This document shows, piece after piece, positions 1 to 9,556 of a DNA stretch of 64,000 nt (position 1 is the first letter of the stretch; every line of letters starts with the position of its first letter). A program made the position numbers and the translations under genes. The stretch is taken from positions 1 through 64,000 of the forward strand of contig NZ_JAMFTN010000024.1 of assembly GCF_023922585.1 (NCBI RefSeq), read 5' to 3'. Below the pieces are notes generated by a model. That model made no database searches. It was not told the origin of the DNA and was given only the letters and a program-made list of their open reading frames with translations. This DNA is from Aliidiomarina quisquiliarum. GTDB lineage: Bacteria > Pseudomonadota > Gammaproteobacteria > Enterobacterales > Alteromonadaceae.

Positions 1-68
1 TTTCGATCTTTATTTCTTTCCGCTTGCTTCGTGCCTGTTGTTAGGTTTGTGCCTGACAACGGAAGCGA

Positions 69-96
69 ATTATAGAGATCTCCGCGGTTTGATCAA
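69..96 (-). promoter_or_regulatory. Strong sigma-70 promoter reading off the left edge
   Basis: On the minus strand there is a -35 TTGATC (91-96), a 16-bp spacer and a perfect -10 TATAAT (69-74), followed by the GC-rich discriminator TCGC. The DNA just upstream of the -35 is A/T-rich like an UP element. The presumed transcript carries a hairpin (stem around GTTGTCAGG/CCTAACAAC, about 38-60). No ORF follows before the edge. The architecture is that of rRNA or tRNA operon promoters, so a stable-RNA operon to the left is inferred but not seen. Confidence 0.55.
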
Positions 97-200
97 GCCC
101 TTTTTCAATTATTTATTCTGACTGCTGCTTTTGTGCGCACTTTGTGGAAATAATCCACAGAAAGCCGCATTTTAAAGTTTAAAATAAGTTTATTTCTACT

Positions 201-686
201 CTACTCGCGAAAATTTTCGTATTGTAAAGGCAGTTCAATGTCTGAATTTTTAAGTAATGCGATTGTTTGTTGAAGATCATCCCGCTTTTTTCCATTAATG
301 CGTACCTTGTCACCTTGAATAGAGGCTTGTACTTTCAGCTTGGAGTCTTTTATTAGTTTAACGATCTGTTTAGCCAAGGGTTGATCAATCCCTTGTTTAA
401 AGGTGACATTGAAACTGAACGTTTTGCCGCTATGTACGGGTTCATCTTCAATATCGACACCCGCTAAAGAAATACCACGTTTTGTAGCATTACTACGCAA
501 AATGTCGAGTAACTGCCGAACCTGAAAGTCTGATTCAGTTTTCAATGTAACGGTTAAGTCTTTTAATTCAATAGAAGCTTCTACACCACGAAAGTCGAAT
601 CGAGTAGAAAGTTCACGGTTCGCATTATCCACAGTATGTTTTAATTCGACTTTGTCGATTTCTGATACAACATCAAAACTTGGCAT
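201..686 (-). CDS. yajQ: YajQ family nucleotide-binding protein
   Basis: A 161-residue protein of the usual YajQ length. It starts [11 protein letters not shown], the characteristic N-terminus, and keeps the STRFDFRGV segment (about residues 28-36) and the C-terminal alternating beta/alpha pattern with [10 protein letters not shown] near residue 130. Family members are small cytoplasmic two-domain proteins reported to bind nucleic acid or cyclic di-GMP; which ligand applies here cannot be told. It is monocistronic, on the same strand as the ribosomal block and downstream of the rplQ terminator. A GGAGAA-type ribosome-binding site precedes the ATG. Confidence 0.93.
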   Translation of the reverse strand: MPSFDVVSEIDKVELKHTVDNANRELSTRFDFRGVEASIELKDLTVTLKTESDFQVRQLLDILRSNATKRGISLAGVDIEDEPVHSGKTFSFNVTFKQGIDQPLAKQIVKLIKDSKLKVQASIQGDKVRINGKKRDDLQQTIALLKNSDIELPLQYENFRE

Positions 687-771
687 ACATTTCTCCTATA
701 ATTTTTAAGCTTATTTATTATGGCTGCTAGCAGGCCCTTGCACAATGTTCATATAGGCACACCGTTTGAAC

Positions 772-800
772 AAAAAAAAACGGAGCCTAAATAGACTCCG
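772..800 (-). terminator. Terminator of the alpha operon (after rplQ)
   Basis: A stem-loop at 781-800 (CGGAG.CT paired with AG.CTCCG) is followed on the minus strand by nine T residues (772-780). It lies 28 bases past the rplQ stop codon and is the end of the S10-spc-alpha supercluster. Confidence 0.85.
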
Positions 801-827
801 CTCTTCAGATTGCTTAGCAAGAATTAG

Positions 828-1226
828 TTACTCTTCAGTAAAAATTTCTTCAGCAACTTCGTCGTTTATCGGACGACCAACTAACTCAACAAAAGCCATA
901 GGCGCTTTGTCACCAGTACGGAGACCACATTTAAGAATGCGAGTGTAACCACCCGGACGCTCTGAATAACGTGGACCTAACTCGTTAAACAAAATACCAA
1001 CGACTTCTTTGTCGCGTGTGCGTGCAAATGCCAAACGGCGGTTTGCAACACTGTCTTCTTTAGCCAATGTAATCAAAGGCTCGATGACGCGACGCAGCTC
1101 TTTAGCTTTTGGCACAGTGGTTTTGATCACTTCGTGACGAACCAATGAACTTGCCATGTTGCTAAACATCGCTTTGCGATGGCTGCTGTTGCGGTTAAGT
1201 TGACGACCACTTTTACGATGGCGCAT
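828..1226 (-). CDS. rplQ: 50S ribosomal protein L17
   Basis: A 132-residue L17 with the typical start [17 protein letters not shown] and the conserved [19 protein letters not shown] stretch near residue 92. It is a large-subunit protein lying near the exit tunnel. It is the last gene of the alpha operon, 50 bases after rpoA, as in other gammaproteobacteria. The C-terminal extension is short and acidic ([10 protein letters not shown]). Confidence 0.98.
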   Translation of the reverse strand: MRHRKSGRQLNRNSSHRKAMFSNMASSLVRHEVIKTTVPKAKELRRVIEPLITLAKEDSVANRRLAFARTRDKEVVGILFNELGPRYSERPGGYTRILKCGLRTGDKAPMAFVELVGRPINDEVAEEIFTEE

Positions 1227-1276
1227 ACCAAATACCCTTTTTTGTAATACTTTCTACCCAGTGATCTAGGGGAAAC

Positions 1277-2266
1277 TTAGTCGTTATCTAACAGGCTTGC
1301 TGGTGGCCAGTTTTCTAGGCGCATGCCTAAAGAAAGCCCACGTGATGCAAGTACGTCTTTAATTTCTGTTAACGACTTCTTACCCAGGTTCGGTGTTTTC
1401 AATAACTCCACCTCGGTACGCTGTACTAAATCACCAATATACTGAATCGCTTCTGCTTTTAAACAGTTTGCAGAACGTACAGTCAGCTCAAGATCATCCA
1501 CCGGACGCAACAAGATTGGATCGAACTCTGGCTTTTCTTCTTTCTCTTCCGGCTCGCTCTTATCACGCAACTCTACAAACGCATCTAGCTGTTCAGCTAA
1601 AATGGTAGCAGCGCGACGAATTGCTTCTTCAGGATCTAGAGTTCCGTTGGTTTCCATATCGATAATCAACTTGTCTAAATCCGTACGTTGCTCTACTCGC
1701 GCAGAGTCAACGGTGTAAGCAATACGCTCAACTGGACTGAAAGAAGCATCTACCAGCAAGCGACCAATAGTACGACCTTCTTCGTCGTTCTGCTCACGTG
1801 CGCTTGCAGGGACGTAACCGCGACCGCGCTCAACTTTAAGTTGCATCTTAAGTTCAGTGTCACCGGTTAAAGTACAAATAACGTGTTGCGGATTTATAAT
1901 TTCTACATCACCGTCAGTTGTAATATCCCCTGCCGTTACTACGCCCGCACCAGACTTACTTAAAGTTAACACAGCTTCGTCTTTGCCGTGTAAAATTACA
2001 GCGAGACCTTTCAGGTTGAGCAGGATTTCAATGATGTCTTCCTGGACACCTTCTTTCGTGCTGTATTCATGCTGCACGCCTTCAATTTCCACTTCAGTTA
2101 CGGCACAACCCGGCATTGAAGATAGAAAAATACGACGGAGCGCATTGCCCAGCGTATGACCAAAGCCACGCTCCAGCGGCTCCAACGTTACCTTAGCGCG
2201 GTTGGTGCTGATTTGCTCGATTTCTACGAGCCGTGGTTTCAGAAATTCGGTTACAGAACCCTGCAT
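1277..2266 (-). CDS. rpoA: DNA-directed RNA polymerase subunit alpha
   Basis: A 329-residue protein, the same length as in E. coli. The N-terminal dimerisation and assembly domain (about 1-230) contains the [15 protein letters not shown] helix. An acidic linker ([12 protein letters not shown]) follows, then the C-terminal domain (about 249-329) that contacts UP elements and activators, with the helix-hairpin-helix segment [13 protein letters not shown]. It sits between rpsD and rplQ in the alpha operon, where S4 controls translation from the rpsM leader. Confidence 0.99.
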   Translation of the reverse strand: MQGSVTEFLKPRLVEIEQISTNRAKVTLEPLERGFGHTLGNALRRIFLSSMPGCAVTEVEIEGVQHEYSTKEGVQEDIIEILLNLKGLAVILHGKDEAVLTLSKSGAGVVTAGDITTDGDVEIINPQHVICTLTGDTELKMQLKVERGRGYVPASAREQNDEEGRTIGRLLVDASFSPVERIAYTVDSARVEQRTDLDKLIIDMETNGTLDPEEAIRRAATILAEQLDAFVELRDKSEPEEKEEKPEFDPILLRPVDDLELTVRSANCLKAEAIQYIGDLVQRTEVELLKTPNLGKKSLTEIKDVLASRGLSLGMRLENWPPASLLDND

Positions 2267-2291
2267 TATGTCCTCTCTTTATGCTGAGGCC

Positions 2292-2912
2292 TTACTTAGA
2301 GTAAAGCTCTACGATCAACTGTTCGTTAATATCTGCAGACAGGTCAGTGCGTTCTGGATTACGTTTGAAAATGCCTTGCATTTCCTTCGTATCCACTTCG
2401 ACCCAGATCGGCTTTTCACGTTGCTCTGCTAATTCTAGAGCAGCCATGATACGCGCTTGCTTTTTCGCTTTTTCACGAATGCTCACTACGTCATCAGCTT
2501 TAACCTGGTAGGAAGGAATATTTACTACGCGACCATTAATAACTATACCTTTGTGGCTTACCAGCTGACGTGCTTCAGCACGTGTTGAGGCAAAACCCAT
2601 ACGGTATACAACGTTATCGAGACGACTTTCTAAAAGAACTAACAAGTTCTCACCTGTATTGCCTTTTAAACGAGCTGCTTCTTTGTAGTAATTACGAAAC
2701 TGTTTTTCAAGTACGCCAAACATACGGCGAACTTTTTGTTTTTCACGCAATTGAACGCCGTAATCAGACAGACGACCACGACGGGCACCGTGCTGTCCTG
2801 GTGCAGTTTCCAATTTACACTTGGTGTCTATTGCACGTACGCCGCTTTTCAGGAACAAGTCGGTTCCTTCGCGACGACTTAGTTTGAGTTTTGGACCCAA
2901 ATATCTAGCCAT
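2292..2912 (-). CDS. rpsD: 30S ribosomal protein S4
   Basis: A 206-residue S4. It has the [16 protein letters not shown] start, an S4 RNA-binding domain at about residues 95-155 ([20 protein letters not shown]) and the [10 protein letters not shown] loop. The zinc-binding cysteines found in some S4 proteins are absent, as in E. coli. S4 nucleates 30S assembly on 16S rRNA and is the translational repressor of this operon; its target leader is seen upstream of rpsM. Confidence 0.98.
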   Translation of the reverse strand: MARYLGPKLKLSRREGTDLFLKSGVRAIDTKCKLETAPGQHGARRGRLSDYGVQLREKQKVRRMFGVLEKQFRNYYKEAARLKGNTGENLLVLLESRLDNVVYRMGFASTRAEARQLVSHKGIVINGRVVNIPSYQVKADDVVSIREKAKKQARIMAALELAEQREKPIWVEVDTKEMQGIFKRNPERTDLSADINEQLIVELYSK

Positions 2913-2942
2913 GTTCTTTCTCCAACTATCGTATCACGCCAA

Positions 2943-3332
2943 TTAAACGCGACGTTTCTTGGGCGGACGGCAACCGTTATGAGGAATCGGTGTCACATCA
3001 GTAATGCTTGTGATTTTGTAACCGATCGCATTCAGTGCGCGAACTGAAGATTCGCGACCTGGTCCTGGACCTTTTACAAACACTTCAAGATTCTTCAATC
3101 CGTATTCTTTCGCCACTTCACCCGCCTTTTCTGCTGCTACCTGAGCTGCAAACGGCGTAGACTTACGTGAGCCACGGAAGCCTGAGCCCCCAGAAGTAGC
3201 CCACGACAGGGCATTACCCTGACGGTCTGTAATGGTGATGATTGTGTTGTTGAAAGACGCATGAATGTGCGCCATACCGTCGGTTACCTGCTTTTTAACG
3301 CGCTTCCGAGTGCGAGTAGGTGTTTTAGCCAT
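2943..3332 (-). CDS. rpsK: 30S ribosomal protein S11
   Basis: A 129-residue S11 ending in the near-invariant [18 protein letters not shown], with [19 protein letters not shown] near the N-terminus. It belongs to the 30S platform and contacts the E-site region of 16S rRNA. It lies between rpsM (12-base gap) and rpsD (30-base gap) in the alpha operon. Confidence 0.98.
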   Translation of the reverse strand: MAKTPTRTRKRVKKQVTDGMAHIHASFNNTIITITDRQGNALSWATSGGSGFRGSRKSTPFAAQVAAEKAGEVAKEYGLKNLEVFVKGPGPGRESSVRALNAIGYKITSITDVTPIPHNGCRPPKKRRV

Positions 3333-3344
3333 TGCCTATTCTCC

Positions 3345-3701
3345 TTACTTCTTAATCGGTTTACGCGGACCTTTACGGGTTCGCGCATTCGTTTTAGTAC
3401 GCTGACCACGCAGAGGTAAGCTGCGGCGATGACGCATACCACGGTAAGTACCGAGGTCCATCAAACGTTTTATGTTCATTGAAACTTCACGACGAAGGTC
3501 ACCTTCTACTGCATATTTAGCAACTTCTTCGCGGATTTTGTCTAATTCGGCCTCTGACAAGCTACCAATCTTAGTCGTTTCAGCAATACCAACACTCGCA
3601 AGAATTTCCATTGAGCGGGTACGGCCTACACCGTAGATCGATGTCAGTGCAATGACTGCATGCTTATTGTCAGGGACGTTAATGCCAGCTATACGGGCCA
3701 C
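3345..3701 (-). CDS. rpsM: 30S ribosomal protein S13
   Basis: S13, 118 residues from a GTG start at 3701 ([10 protein letters not shown], family N-terminus), ending [14 protein letters not shown]. An in-frame ATG lies two codons upstream, but it is only 2 bases from the GGAG ribosome-binding site, whereas the GTG is 8 bases away. The GTG context GTGGCCCGTATAGC is also as I recall it from E. coli, so GTG is preferred. S13 forms inter-subunit bridges at the 30S head. It is the first gene of the alpha operon. Confidence 0.95.
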   Translation of the reverse strand: MARIAGINVPDNKHAVIALTSIYGVGRTRSMEILASVGIAETTKIGSLSEAELDKIREEVAKYAVEGDLRREVSMNIKRLMDLGTYRGMRHRRSLPLRGQRTKTNARTRKGPRKPIKK

Positions 3702-3775
3702 TAACATATCTCCTATGGTTAAATGGGCGCCAGGTTGAAAAGCCCGTTAGGATACTCAACCGGTTACCTAATTGC
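3695..3775 (-). promoter_or_regulatory. Alpha-operon leader, S4-binding translational operator
   Basis: The minus-strand leader before rpsM contains the blocks TTGAGTATCCT and AACGGGCTTTTCA, then TAGGAG and GTGGCCCGTATAGC, in the same order and nearly the same spacing as the E. coli alpha-operon ribosome-binding-site pseudoknot (Alpha_RBS). That RNA is bound by S4 to trap the 30S subunit on rpsM. Identification is by remembered sequence similarity; a covariance-model search would settle it. Confidence 0.8.
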
Positions 3776-3779
3776 AATT

Positions 3780-3811
3780 AAAACACAGCCCGACGTTCCC
3801 ACCGGACTGTG
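3780..3811 (-). terminator. Terminator or attenuator at the spc/alpha junction
   Basis: On the minus strand a 9-bp stem (CACAGTCCG with CGGGCTGTG, one G-U pair) is followed by TTTT. It lies between rpmJ and the alpha leader. The short T-run suggests partial termination, allowing some read-through into rpsM. Confidence 0.6.
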
Positions 3812-3822
3812 CTGTTTCTTTG

Positions 3823-3936
3823 TTAACCCTGCCGTTGTTTATGCTTTGGATCTGTGCAAAGTACACGAACTACGCCGTGACGTTTGACGATCTTGCAATT
3901 CCGGCAGATTGTCTTAACGGAAGCACGAACTTTCAT
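3823..3936 (-). CDS. rpmJ: 50S ribosomal protein L36
   Basis: A 37-residue ORF translating to [11 protein letters not shown]...KHKQRQG. Zinc ligands are C11, C14, C27 and H32, so this is the zinc-binding (C+) form of L36. It follows secY with a 24-base gap and has an ATTCTCC-complement ribosome-binding site, the normal last gene of the spc operon. Confidence 0.97.
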   Translation of the reverse strand: MKVRASVKTICRNCKIVKRHGVVRVLCTDPKHKQRQG

Positions 3937-3960
3937 TGCTATTCTCCGTAATGTGCTTTC

Positions 3961-5289
3961 TTATCGGCCAAAGCCTTTAAGGTTTGCTTTTTTCAGCACC
4001 GACTCATATTGATGTGACATCATATGAGTTTGTACTTGTGCCATGAAATCCATGGTGACCACTACAATAATCAGAAGTGAAGTACCACCGAAGTAGAACT
4101 GCACATTCCATGCGATCATCATAAACTCAGGTACCAAACAGATAAATGTAATGTATATAGCGCCGGCTAATGTCAGACGCGTCATTACCTTATCAATGTG
4201 ACGTGACGTTTGTTCACCTGGACGAATACCTGGAATAAATGCACCAGATTTCTTCAAGTTATCTGCTGTATCGCGAGGGTTAAACACCAACGCAGTATAG
4301 AAGAAACAGAAGAATATAATCGCCGCAGCATAGAGCATAACGTACAGTGGTTGTCCCGGTGACAAAGTCAACGCAACTTCCTGCAATACGTTAGCAACCG
4401 CTCCTTCCCCTGAACCAAACCATGTGGCAATGGTACCAGGAAAAAGAATGATGCTAGATGCGAAAATCGGCGGAATCACACCAGCCATATTAACTTTTAA
4501 TGGCAAATGTGATGTCTGCGCGGCGAACACCTTACGCCCTTGTTGGCGTTTGGCATAGTTTACCACGATTTTACGCTGTCCGCGCTCTACAAATACAACT
4601 AAATACGTCACCGCAAATACGACTACGCCAATCAGTAACAGTAACAGCATGTGCAGGTCGCCCTGACGTGCCTGTTCTGCAGTTTGACCGACGGCAGAAG
4701 GTAATCCAGCCACGATTCCAGCGAAGATGATAATGGAGATACCATTGCCTATACCACGCTCGGTAATTTGTTCACCTAACCACATTAAAAACATGGTGCC
4801 GGTAACTAAACTAACAACAGCAGTGAAATAAAAGGCAAAGCCAGGGTTTTGAACCAACCCTGGTATTAGGTTTGGTAAGCCGGTTGCAATCCCGATGGAC
4901 TGCGCGGTTGCCAATACTAAAGTACCCCAGCGCGTATACTGGCTGATCTTACGTTGCCCTGATTCCCCTTCTTTTTTTATCTCTGCTAACTTTGGATGAA
5001 CCACAGATAACAGCTGCATAATAATTGAAGAGGTTATATAAGGCATAATACCTAACGCAAGAATAGACGCACGCTCCAAAGCACCACCACTGAACATGTT
5101 AAACATGGCCACTATGGTACCTTGTTGCTGTGCGATCACATCTGCCAATACCGCGGCATCTATTCCAGGAATCGGCACGAAAGAAGCAGCACGAAATACT
5201 ATGATTGCCCCAAGCACAAATAACAAGCGTGATTTGAGCTCAGACAATCCGCCTTTCGCACTAGACTTTTCCAATCCTGGTTTAGCCAT
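3961..5289 (-). CDS. secY: Protein translocase subunit SecY
   Basis: A 442-residue inner-membrane channel protein with ten predicted hydrophobic segments. It has the lateral-gate and plug region SFVPIPGID near residue 40 and the cytoplasmic loop motif [22 protein letters not shown] around residue 340. It forms the SecYEG translocon for protein export and membrane insertion. It is co-transcribed with rplO (7-base gap) within the spc operon. Confidence 0.99.
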   Translation of the reverse strand: MAKPGLEKSSAKGGLSELKSRLLFVLGAIIVFRAASFVPIPGIDAAVLADVIAQQQGTIVAMFNMFSGGALERASILALGIMPYITSSIIMQLLSVVHPKLAEIKKEGESGQRKISQYTRWGTLVLATAQSIGIATGLPNLIPGLVQNPGFAFYFTAVVSLVTGTMFLMWLGEQITERGIGNGISIIIFAGIVAGLPSAVGQTAEQARQGDLHMLLLLLIGVVVFAVTYLVVFVERGQRKIVVNYAKRQQGRKVFAAQTSHLPLKVNMAGVIPPIFASSIILFPGTIATWFGSGEGAVANVLQEVALTLSPGQPLYVMLYAAAIIFFCFFYTALVFNPRDTADNLKKSGAFIPGIRPGEQTSRHIDKVMTRLTLAGAIYITFICLVPEFMMIAWNVQFYFGGTSLLIIVVVTMDFMAQVQTHMMSHQYESVLKKANLKGFGR

Positions 5290-5296
5290 GGGTCAA

Positions 5297-5731
5297 TTAT
5301 CCTTCGATTTTTCCGCCGGCCGCTTCGATAGCTTCGCGCGCGCCGTTGGTGACTTTAATGCCTTGCACGGTAACTGAACGACTGATTTCACCAGACTTAA
5401 TTACTTTTACAAAACGAATGTTTTTAGTAACAAGCCCAGCTTCTTTCAACGTATTCAAAGTTACTGTGTCGCCGCTGACTTTTCCGATTTCATTCAATGT
5501 AACTTCAGCAGTAACCCCTGAAACACGTGAAGTAAAACCAAACTTTGGTAGACGACGCTGCATAGGCGTCTGACCACCTTCAAATCCGGGCGCCACAGTT
5601 CCGCCTGAACGTGACTTCAGACCTTTGTGACCGCGACCACCAGTTTTACCAAGACCTGAACCAATACCACGACCTACGCGCTTTTTGGTAGTCTTAGAAC
5701 CTGGTGCAGGTGCTAGAGTGTTTAAAAACAT
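5297..5731 (-). CDS. rplO: 50S ribosomal protein L15
   Basis: A 144-residue L15. The glycine/arginine-rich N-terminal arm [22 protein letters not shown] is conserved and threads into 23S rRNA, and the C-terminal globular domain ends [11 protein letters not shown]. It lies 3 bases after rpmD, implying tight translational coupling, and directly precedes secY. Confidence 0.98.
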   Translation of the reverse strand: MFLNTLAPAPGSKTTKKRVGRGIGSGLGKTGGRGHKGLKSRSGGTVAPGFEGGQTPMQRRLPKFGFTSRVSGVTAEVTLNEIGKVSGDTVTLNTLKEAGLVTKNIRFVKVIKSGEISRSVTVQGIKVTNGAREAIEAAGGKIEG

Positions 5732-5734
5732 AAT

Positions 5735-5917
5735 TTAACCCTCCACCTTAACCATATAGTTAACCCGGTTAATCATACCGCGAACTGAAGGTGTATCTAC
5801 CAGTTCAACCGTATGATTAATGCGGCGTAAACCCAGTCCTACAAGTGTTGCACGGTGCTTAGGTAAGCGACCAATGCCACTTTTGATCTGAGTAACTTTA
5901 ATTGTTTTCTTAGCCAT
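5735..5917 (-). CDS. rpmD: 50S ribosomal protein L30
   Basis: A 60-residue L30 with the short bacterial form ([24 protein letters not shown]) and C-terminal [15 protein letters not shown]. It is a small 23S-binding protein of the spc operon lying between rpsE and rplO, with gaps of 6 and 3 bases. Confidence 0.97.
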   Translation of the reverse strand: MAKKTIKVTQIKSGIGRLPKHRATLVGLGLRRINHTVELVDTPSVRGMINRVNYMVKVEG

Positions 5918-5923
5918 CGTTAA

Positions 5924-6424
5924 CTACCCCGTAATTGCTTCAACAGAAAGCCCGCGTTTTGCAGCAATCTGCTCTGGTGAGCTCATAGCTTCCAGGGCCT
6001 TGATTGTTGCGCGGACAACGTTGATTGGGTTTGTTGAACCATACGCTTTAGACAGAACGTTATGCACGCCTGCCACTTCCAATACAGCACGCATCGCACC
6101 ACCGGCAATAATACCGGTACCTTCGAATGCAGGCTGCATGAACACGTTAGACCCTGAGTGGCGCCCTTTAACAGGGTGCTGCAGAGTACCATTGTTTAGC
6201 TGTACAGTTACCATGTTACGACGGGCTTTTTCCATCGCTTTCTGGATTGCTGCTGGAACTTCACGGGCCTTACCATAGCCGAATCCGACTTTGCCTTGGC
6301 CATCGCCTACCACAGTCAGTGCAGTGAAGCTAAAGATGCGACCACCTTTAACCACTTTAGAGACGCGGTTGACCGTGATGAGCTTTTCCACCAGTTCTCC
6401 GGTTTGAGCTTCGTTATTTGCCAT
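5924..6424 (-). CDS. rpsE: 30S ribosomal protein S5
   Basis: A 166-residue S5. The N-terminal double-stranded RNA-binding domain ([19 protein letters not shown], about 15-80) carries the [12 protein letters not shown] motif. The C-terminal domain has [20 protein letters not shown]5 takes part in translational accuracy and in mRNA entry. The spc-operon order is conserved. Confidence 0.98.
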   Translation of the reverse strand: MANNEAQTGELVEKLITVNRVSKVVKGGRIFSFTALTVVGDGQGKVGFGYGKAREVPAAIQKAMEKARRNMVTVQLNNGTLQHPVKGRHSGSNVFMQPAFEGTGIIAGGAMRAVLEVAGVHNVLSKAYGSTNPINVVRATIKALEAMSSPEQIAAKRGLSVEAITG

Positions 6425-6433
6425 GTTCGTCTC

Positions 6434-6787
6434 CTAGAACTGCAGTCCTGCTTCACGGGCAGCATCTGCCAGTGCAGCAACACGACCGTGGTACTTGTAT
6501 CCGCTACGATCGAAAGATACAGTTTCAACACCTTTCTCTTTCGCGCGCTCGGCAACTACTTTCCCGACCACTTTAGCGGCGTCTATGTTACCTGAGCTTT
6601 TTACTTGCTCACGGATAACAGTTTCAACAGTTGATGCAGTGGCTATAACTTCTGAGCCACCTTCAGCAATCACCTGCGCATAAATATGACGCGGGCTACG
6701 GAAGATAACCAAACGGTTTCCACCCAACTCTTGTATTTTTTTACGTGCGCGAGTAGCACGACGTAAGCGAGCTGCTTTTTTGTCCAT
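6434..6787 (-). CDS. rplR: 50S ribosomal protein L18
   Basis: A 117-residue L18 with the basic N-terminal arm [19 protein letters not shown] and conserved [16 protein letters not shown]. The end, [26 protein letters not shown], is typical. It binds 5S rRNA with L5 and L25. It sits 9 bases after rplF. Confidence 0.98.
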   Translation of the reverse strand: MDKKAARLRRATRARKKIQELGGNRLVIFRSPRHIYAQVIAEGGSEVIATASTVETVIREQVKSSGNIDAAKVVGKVVAERAKEKGVETVSFDRSGYKYHGRVAALADAAREAGLQF

Positions 6788-6796
6788 CGTATTACC

Positions 6797-7330
6797 CTAC
6801 TTTTTCTTGGCTTCTTTACGGCGCACATCTTCATCGCTATAACGTATACCTTTACCTTTATAAGGCTCAGGCTTACGGTATGCTCTGATGTTCGCTGCAA
6901 CTTGGCCAACCATATGTTTATCGGCGCCTTTCACCACTATTTCTGTTTGTGTTGGTGTTTCAACAGTAATTCCTGCTGGCACATCAAACACCACAGGGTG
7001 TGAGAAGCCTAAACTTAAGTTCAGTTTGTTGCCTTGAGCTTGTGCACGGTAACCAACACCAACGAGGGTTAGTTTGCGCTCGAAGCCCTGGGAAACGCCT
7101 TGAACCATATTGTGTAATAGTGAACGAGCGGTACCCGCTTGGGCTACTGCATTAGCCATACCTTCACGAGGTAAAGTGCGCAGCTCTTGCTCTTCCTGTA
7201 CAATTTCAACTGCTTCATTAAATGAGCGTGAAAGTACATTTTGTCCACTTTTGATTGTTACTTCCTGGCCGTTTAACGTAACTTCAACGTTAGCAGGTAT
7301 AGCAACAGGTGCTTTCGCAATACGTGACAT
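6797..7330 (-). CDS. rplF: 50S ribosomal protein L6
   Basis: A 177-residue L6 made of two similar alpha/beta domains. The C-terminal signature [31 protein letters not shown] (from about residue 133) is present. It lies near the sarcin-ricin loop and the factor-binding site. It is a spc-operon gene 12 bases after rpsH. Confidence 0.98.
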   Translation of the reverse strand: MSRIAKAPVAIPANVEVTLNGQEVTIKSGQNVLSRSFNEAVEIVQEEQELRTLPREGMANAVAQAGTARSLLHNMVQGVSQGFERKLTLVGVGYRAQAQGNKLNLSLGFSHPVVFDVPAGITVETPTQTEIVVKGADKHMVGQVAANIRAYRKPEPYKGKGIRYSDEDVRRKEAKKK

Positions 7331-7342
7331 ATCCTACCTCCG

Positions 7343-7735
7343 TTAAGCTACGTAACCTAGAATCTCGCCACCTAACCCTGCACTACGTGCAGCGCGGTCG
7401 GTCATCAGGCCTTTAGAAGTTGAAATTACTGCGATACCAAGCCCACCCATTACGGTTGGTAACTCGTTACGCTTCTTGTATATACGCAGACCAGGACGGC
7501 TTACTCGTTGAATTGATTCGATAACAGGTTTGTTTTCGAAGTATTTCAGAGTAATTTCCAGCTCTGGCTTTATGCTTGACTCGACTTCGTAACCGGTGAT
7601 GTAACCTTCGTCTTGCAATACTTTAGCAATTGCTACTTTTTGCTTAGACGCTGGCATTTTCACTGTCACTTTGTTCGCCGCTTGAGCGTTGCGAATTCGA
7701 GTGAACATATCCGCAATTGGATCTTGCATGCTCAT
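7343..7735 (-). CDS. rpsH: 30S ribosomal protein S8
   Basis: A 130-residue S8 starting [18 protein letters not shown], with the C-terminal [21 protein letters not shown] motif that binds helix 21 of 16S rRNA. In E. coli S8 represses the spc operon at the rplE start; no attempt was made here to fold that site. Confidence 0.98.
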   Translation of the reverse strand: MSMQDPIADMFTRIRNAQAANKVTVKMPASKQKVAIAKVLQDEGYITGYEVESSIKPELEITLKYFENKPVIESIQRVSRPGLRIYKKRNELPTVMGGLGIAVISTSKGLMTDRAARSAGLGGEILGYVA

Positions 7736-7761
7736 ATTTGCTTTCTCCCGTGATTCGTCGC

Positions 7762-8067
7762 TTACCAGCTAGCTTTTTTCAAGCCAGGAATTTCACCACG
7801 CATAGCTTTTTCACGAACCTTAATACGGCTCATACCAAACTTGCGAAGATAACCATGAGGACGTCCAGTGACGCGACAGCGATTACGCTGACGGATTGCA
7901 CTAGAATCACGAGGGAGTTTCTGTAAATCAAGAACAGCTTCCCAACGTTGTTCGTCGCTAGACGCAGGGTCTGCGATAATCGCCTTCAGTGCGCGACGCT
8001 TTTCAGCGAACTTGGCTACAAGCTGTGTACGCTTGAGCTCACGCATTTTCATTGAAACTTTTGCCAT
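7762..8067 (-). CDS. rpsN: 30S ribosomal protein S14
   Basis: A 101-residue S14 starting [13 protein letters not shown]. The longer reading frame upstream lies inside rplE and is not coding, and an AGGT ribosome-binding site precedes this ATG. The [21 protein letters not shown] block is conserved and the CxxC zinc motif is missing, so it is the zinc-independent form. It is a head protein of the 30S subunit. Confidence 0.97.
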   Translation of the reverse strand: MAKVSMKMRELKRTQLVAKFAEKRRALKAIIADPASSDEQRWEAVLDLQKLPRDSSAIRQRNRCRVTGRPHGYLRKFGMSRIKVREKAMRGEIPGLKKASW

Positions 8068-8077
8068 AACTCTACAC

Positions 8078-8617
8078 CTACTTTCTAAATGGGAAGTTAA
8101 AGGCAGACAGCAATGCACGAGCTTCATCGTCGCTCTGCGCATTCGTAGTGATCGTAATGTCCAAACCACGTACCCGGTCAACCTTGTCGTAATCGATTTC
8201 TGGGAAAATAATTTGTTCACGAACACCCATGCTGTAGTTTCCGCGACCATCGAAAGACTTCGCATTCAGACCACGAAAGTCACGAATACGAGGAATTGCG
8301 ATCGAAATGAGGCGTTGTAGGAAATCCCACATACGCTCACCGCGCAAAGTCACTTTACAACCAATAGGGAAGCCTTCACGGATTTTGAAGCCTGCAACCG
8401 ACTTACGTGCAACAGTGCGTACTACGCGCTGACCTGAAATAGCTTCTAGGTCTGCAACAGCATTGTCTAACACTTTTTTGTCAGTTAGGGCATCACCAAC
8501 ACCCATATTCAGGGTGATTTTCTCAATCCGAGGGACTTGCATGATACTGGTGTAGCCGAACTGTTTCATCAGTTCAGGAACTACAGTATCTTTGTAAACA
8601 CCATGCAGTTTCGCCAT
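8078..8617 (-). CDS. rplE: 50S ribosomal protein L5
   Basis: L5, 179 residues from [10 protein letters not shown]. This ATG is chosen over one five codons upstream because it has GGAG 8 bases before it and matches the family N-terminus. It contains [20 protein letters not shown] and [19 protein letters not shown]. It binds 5S rRNA and contacts P-site tRNA. Confidence 0.97.
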   Translation of the reverse strand: MAKLHGVYKDTVVPELMKQFGYTSIMQVPRIEKITLNMGVGDALTDKKVLDNAVADLEAISGQRVVRTVARKSVAGFKIREGFPIGCKVTLRGERMWDFLQRLISIAIPRIRDFRGLNAKSFDGRGNYSMGVREQIIFPEIDYDKVDRVRGLDITITTNAQSDDEARALLSAFNFPFRK

Positions 8618-8638
8618 CGTATTATACTCCAAACTTAA

Positions 8639-8953
8639 TTAAATGATTTCGTTGGTAGATTTGAAGAAGCGAACTTTTTTGTCGCCTTCCATTCTAAAAC
8701 CAACTCGATCTGCTTTGCTAGTCGTCGGGTTGAAGATTGCAACGTTAGATACATCAATTGAGGCTTCTTTTTCAATAATGCCACCTGGCTCATTCATTGC
8801 CGGGTTTGATTTCTGATGCTTCTTAATTACGTTAACGCCTTCAACTATAACGCGCTGTTCGCCAGTTAGAACTGAAAGCACTTTGCCGCGCTTCCCTTTG
8901 TCCTTACCTGCTAGCACAATTACTTCGTCATCACGTCTTATTTTTGCCGCCAT
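8639..8953 (-). CDS. rplX: 50S ribosomal protein L24
   Basis: A 104-residue L24 with an N-terminal KOW motif ([18 protein letters not shown], about 8-25) followed by [13 protein letters not shown]. It is an assembly-initiator protein of the 50S subunit. It has 10 bases to rplN and 21 to rplE. Confidence 0.98.
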   Translation of the reverse strand: MAAKIRRDDEVIVLAGKDKGKRGKVLSVLTGEQRVIVEGVNVIKKHQKSNPAMNEPGGIIEKEASIDVSNVAIFNPTTSKADRVGFRMEGDKKVRFFKSTNEII

Positions 8954-8963
8954 AGTGGACTCC

Positions 8964-9332
8964 TTATAGTACTTCTGGTGCCAGTGAAATAATTTTCATG
9001 AATTGCTCACCGCGCAATTCACGAGTCACCGGACCGAAGATACGAGTGCCAATAGGCTGAGTGTTTGCGTTTAACAACACAGCCGCGTTGCGGTCAAAAC
9101 GGATAACAGAGCCGTCTGAACGACGGACGCCTTTCCGGGTGCGAACGACCACCGCATTAAGAACATCGCCTTTTTTCACCTTACCGCGTGGAATTGCTTC
9201 CCGCACAGTAACTTTGATGATATCGCCAATGTTCGCATAACGGCGGTGCGAACCACCTAGAACCTTAATACACTTTACGCTGCGCGCGCCGGAGTTATCG
9301 GCCACATCCAGCATAGTTTGCATTTGGATCAT
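8964..9332 (-). CDS. rplN: 50S ribosomal protein L14
   Basis: A 122-residue L14 starting [17 protein letters not shown], with the [17 protein letters not shown] segment and the C-terminal [19 protein letters not shown]. It forms inter-subunit bridges. It is the first gene of the spc operon. A GGAG site lies 8 bases before the ATG, and upstream is a leader of about 100 bases with two small hairpins. Confidence 0.98.
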   Translation of the reverse strand: MIQMQTMLDVADNSGARSVKCIKVLGGSHRRYANIGDIIKVTVREAIPRGKVKKGDVLNAVVVRTRKGVRRSDGSVIRFDRNAAVLLNANTQPIGTRIFGPVTRELRGEQFMKIISLAPEVL

Positions 9333-9435
9333 CTCAGTGCTCCGCTTGAGTTTAAAATAAACCAGACTCTCCCGAGTCTAAGCTACAACCCCCTCTCAAA
9401 ACCAATGAGAGAAGTCCCCTATTAAAGGGCGCAGA

Positions 9436-9444
9436 ATTGTAACA
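9436..9444 (-). promoter_or_regulatory. Candidate spc-operon promoter (extended -10)
   Basis: Minus-strand TGTTACAAT at 9436-9444 fits an extended -10 (TGnTACAAT) without a convincing -35. A transcript from about 9429 would carry a leader of about 97 bases with hairpins AGACTC/GAGTCT (9364-9379) and CTCTC/GAGAG (9393-9412) before rplN. The porin remnant and the S10 terminator upstream make an independent spc promoter likely. Confidence 0.4.
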
Positions 9445-9556
9445 AGAAAATTAACCAGAAGATAGTCTAATGAGGAATAAAACCATATTTCGGGCACTTC
9501 ATTTAAGTACCCGAGTAGTTAGGTGGCTCATACTGCTAGCTATTTAAGGTTGCCAA

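Noticed and set aside
3702-3707. ATG start for rpsM two codons upstream
   Set aside because: It is too close to the ribosome-binding site; the GTG matches the E. coli context and spacing.
7762-8265. Longer 167-codon S14
   Set aside because: The extra 66 codons lie in rplE and S14 is 101 residues.
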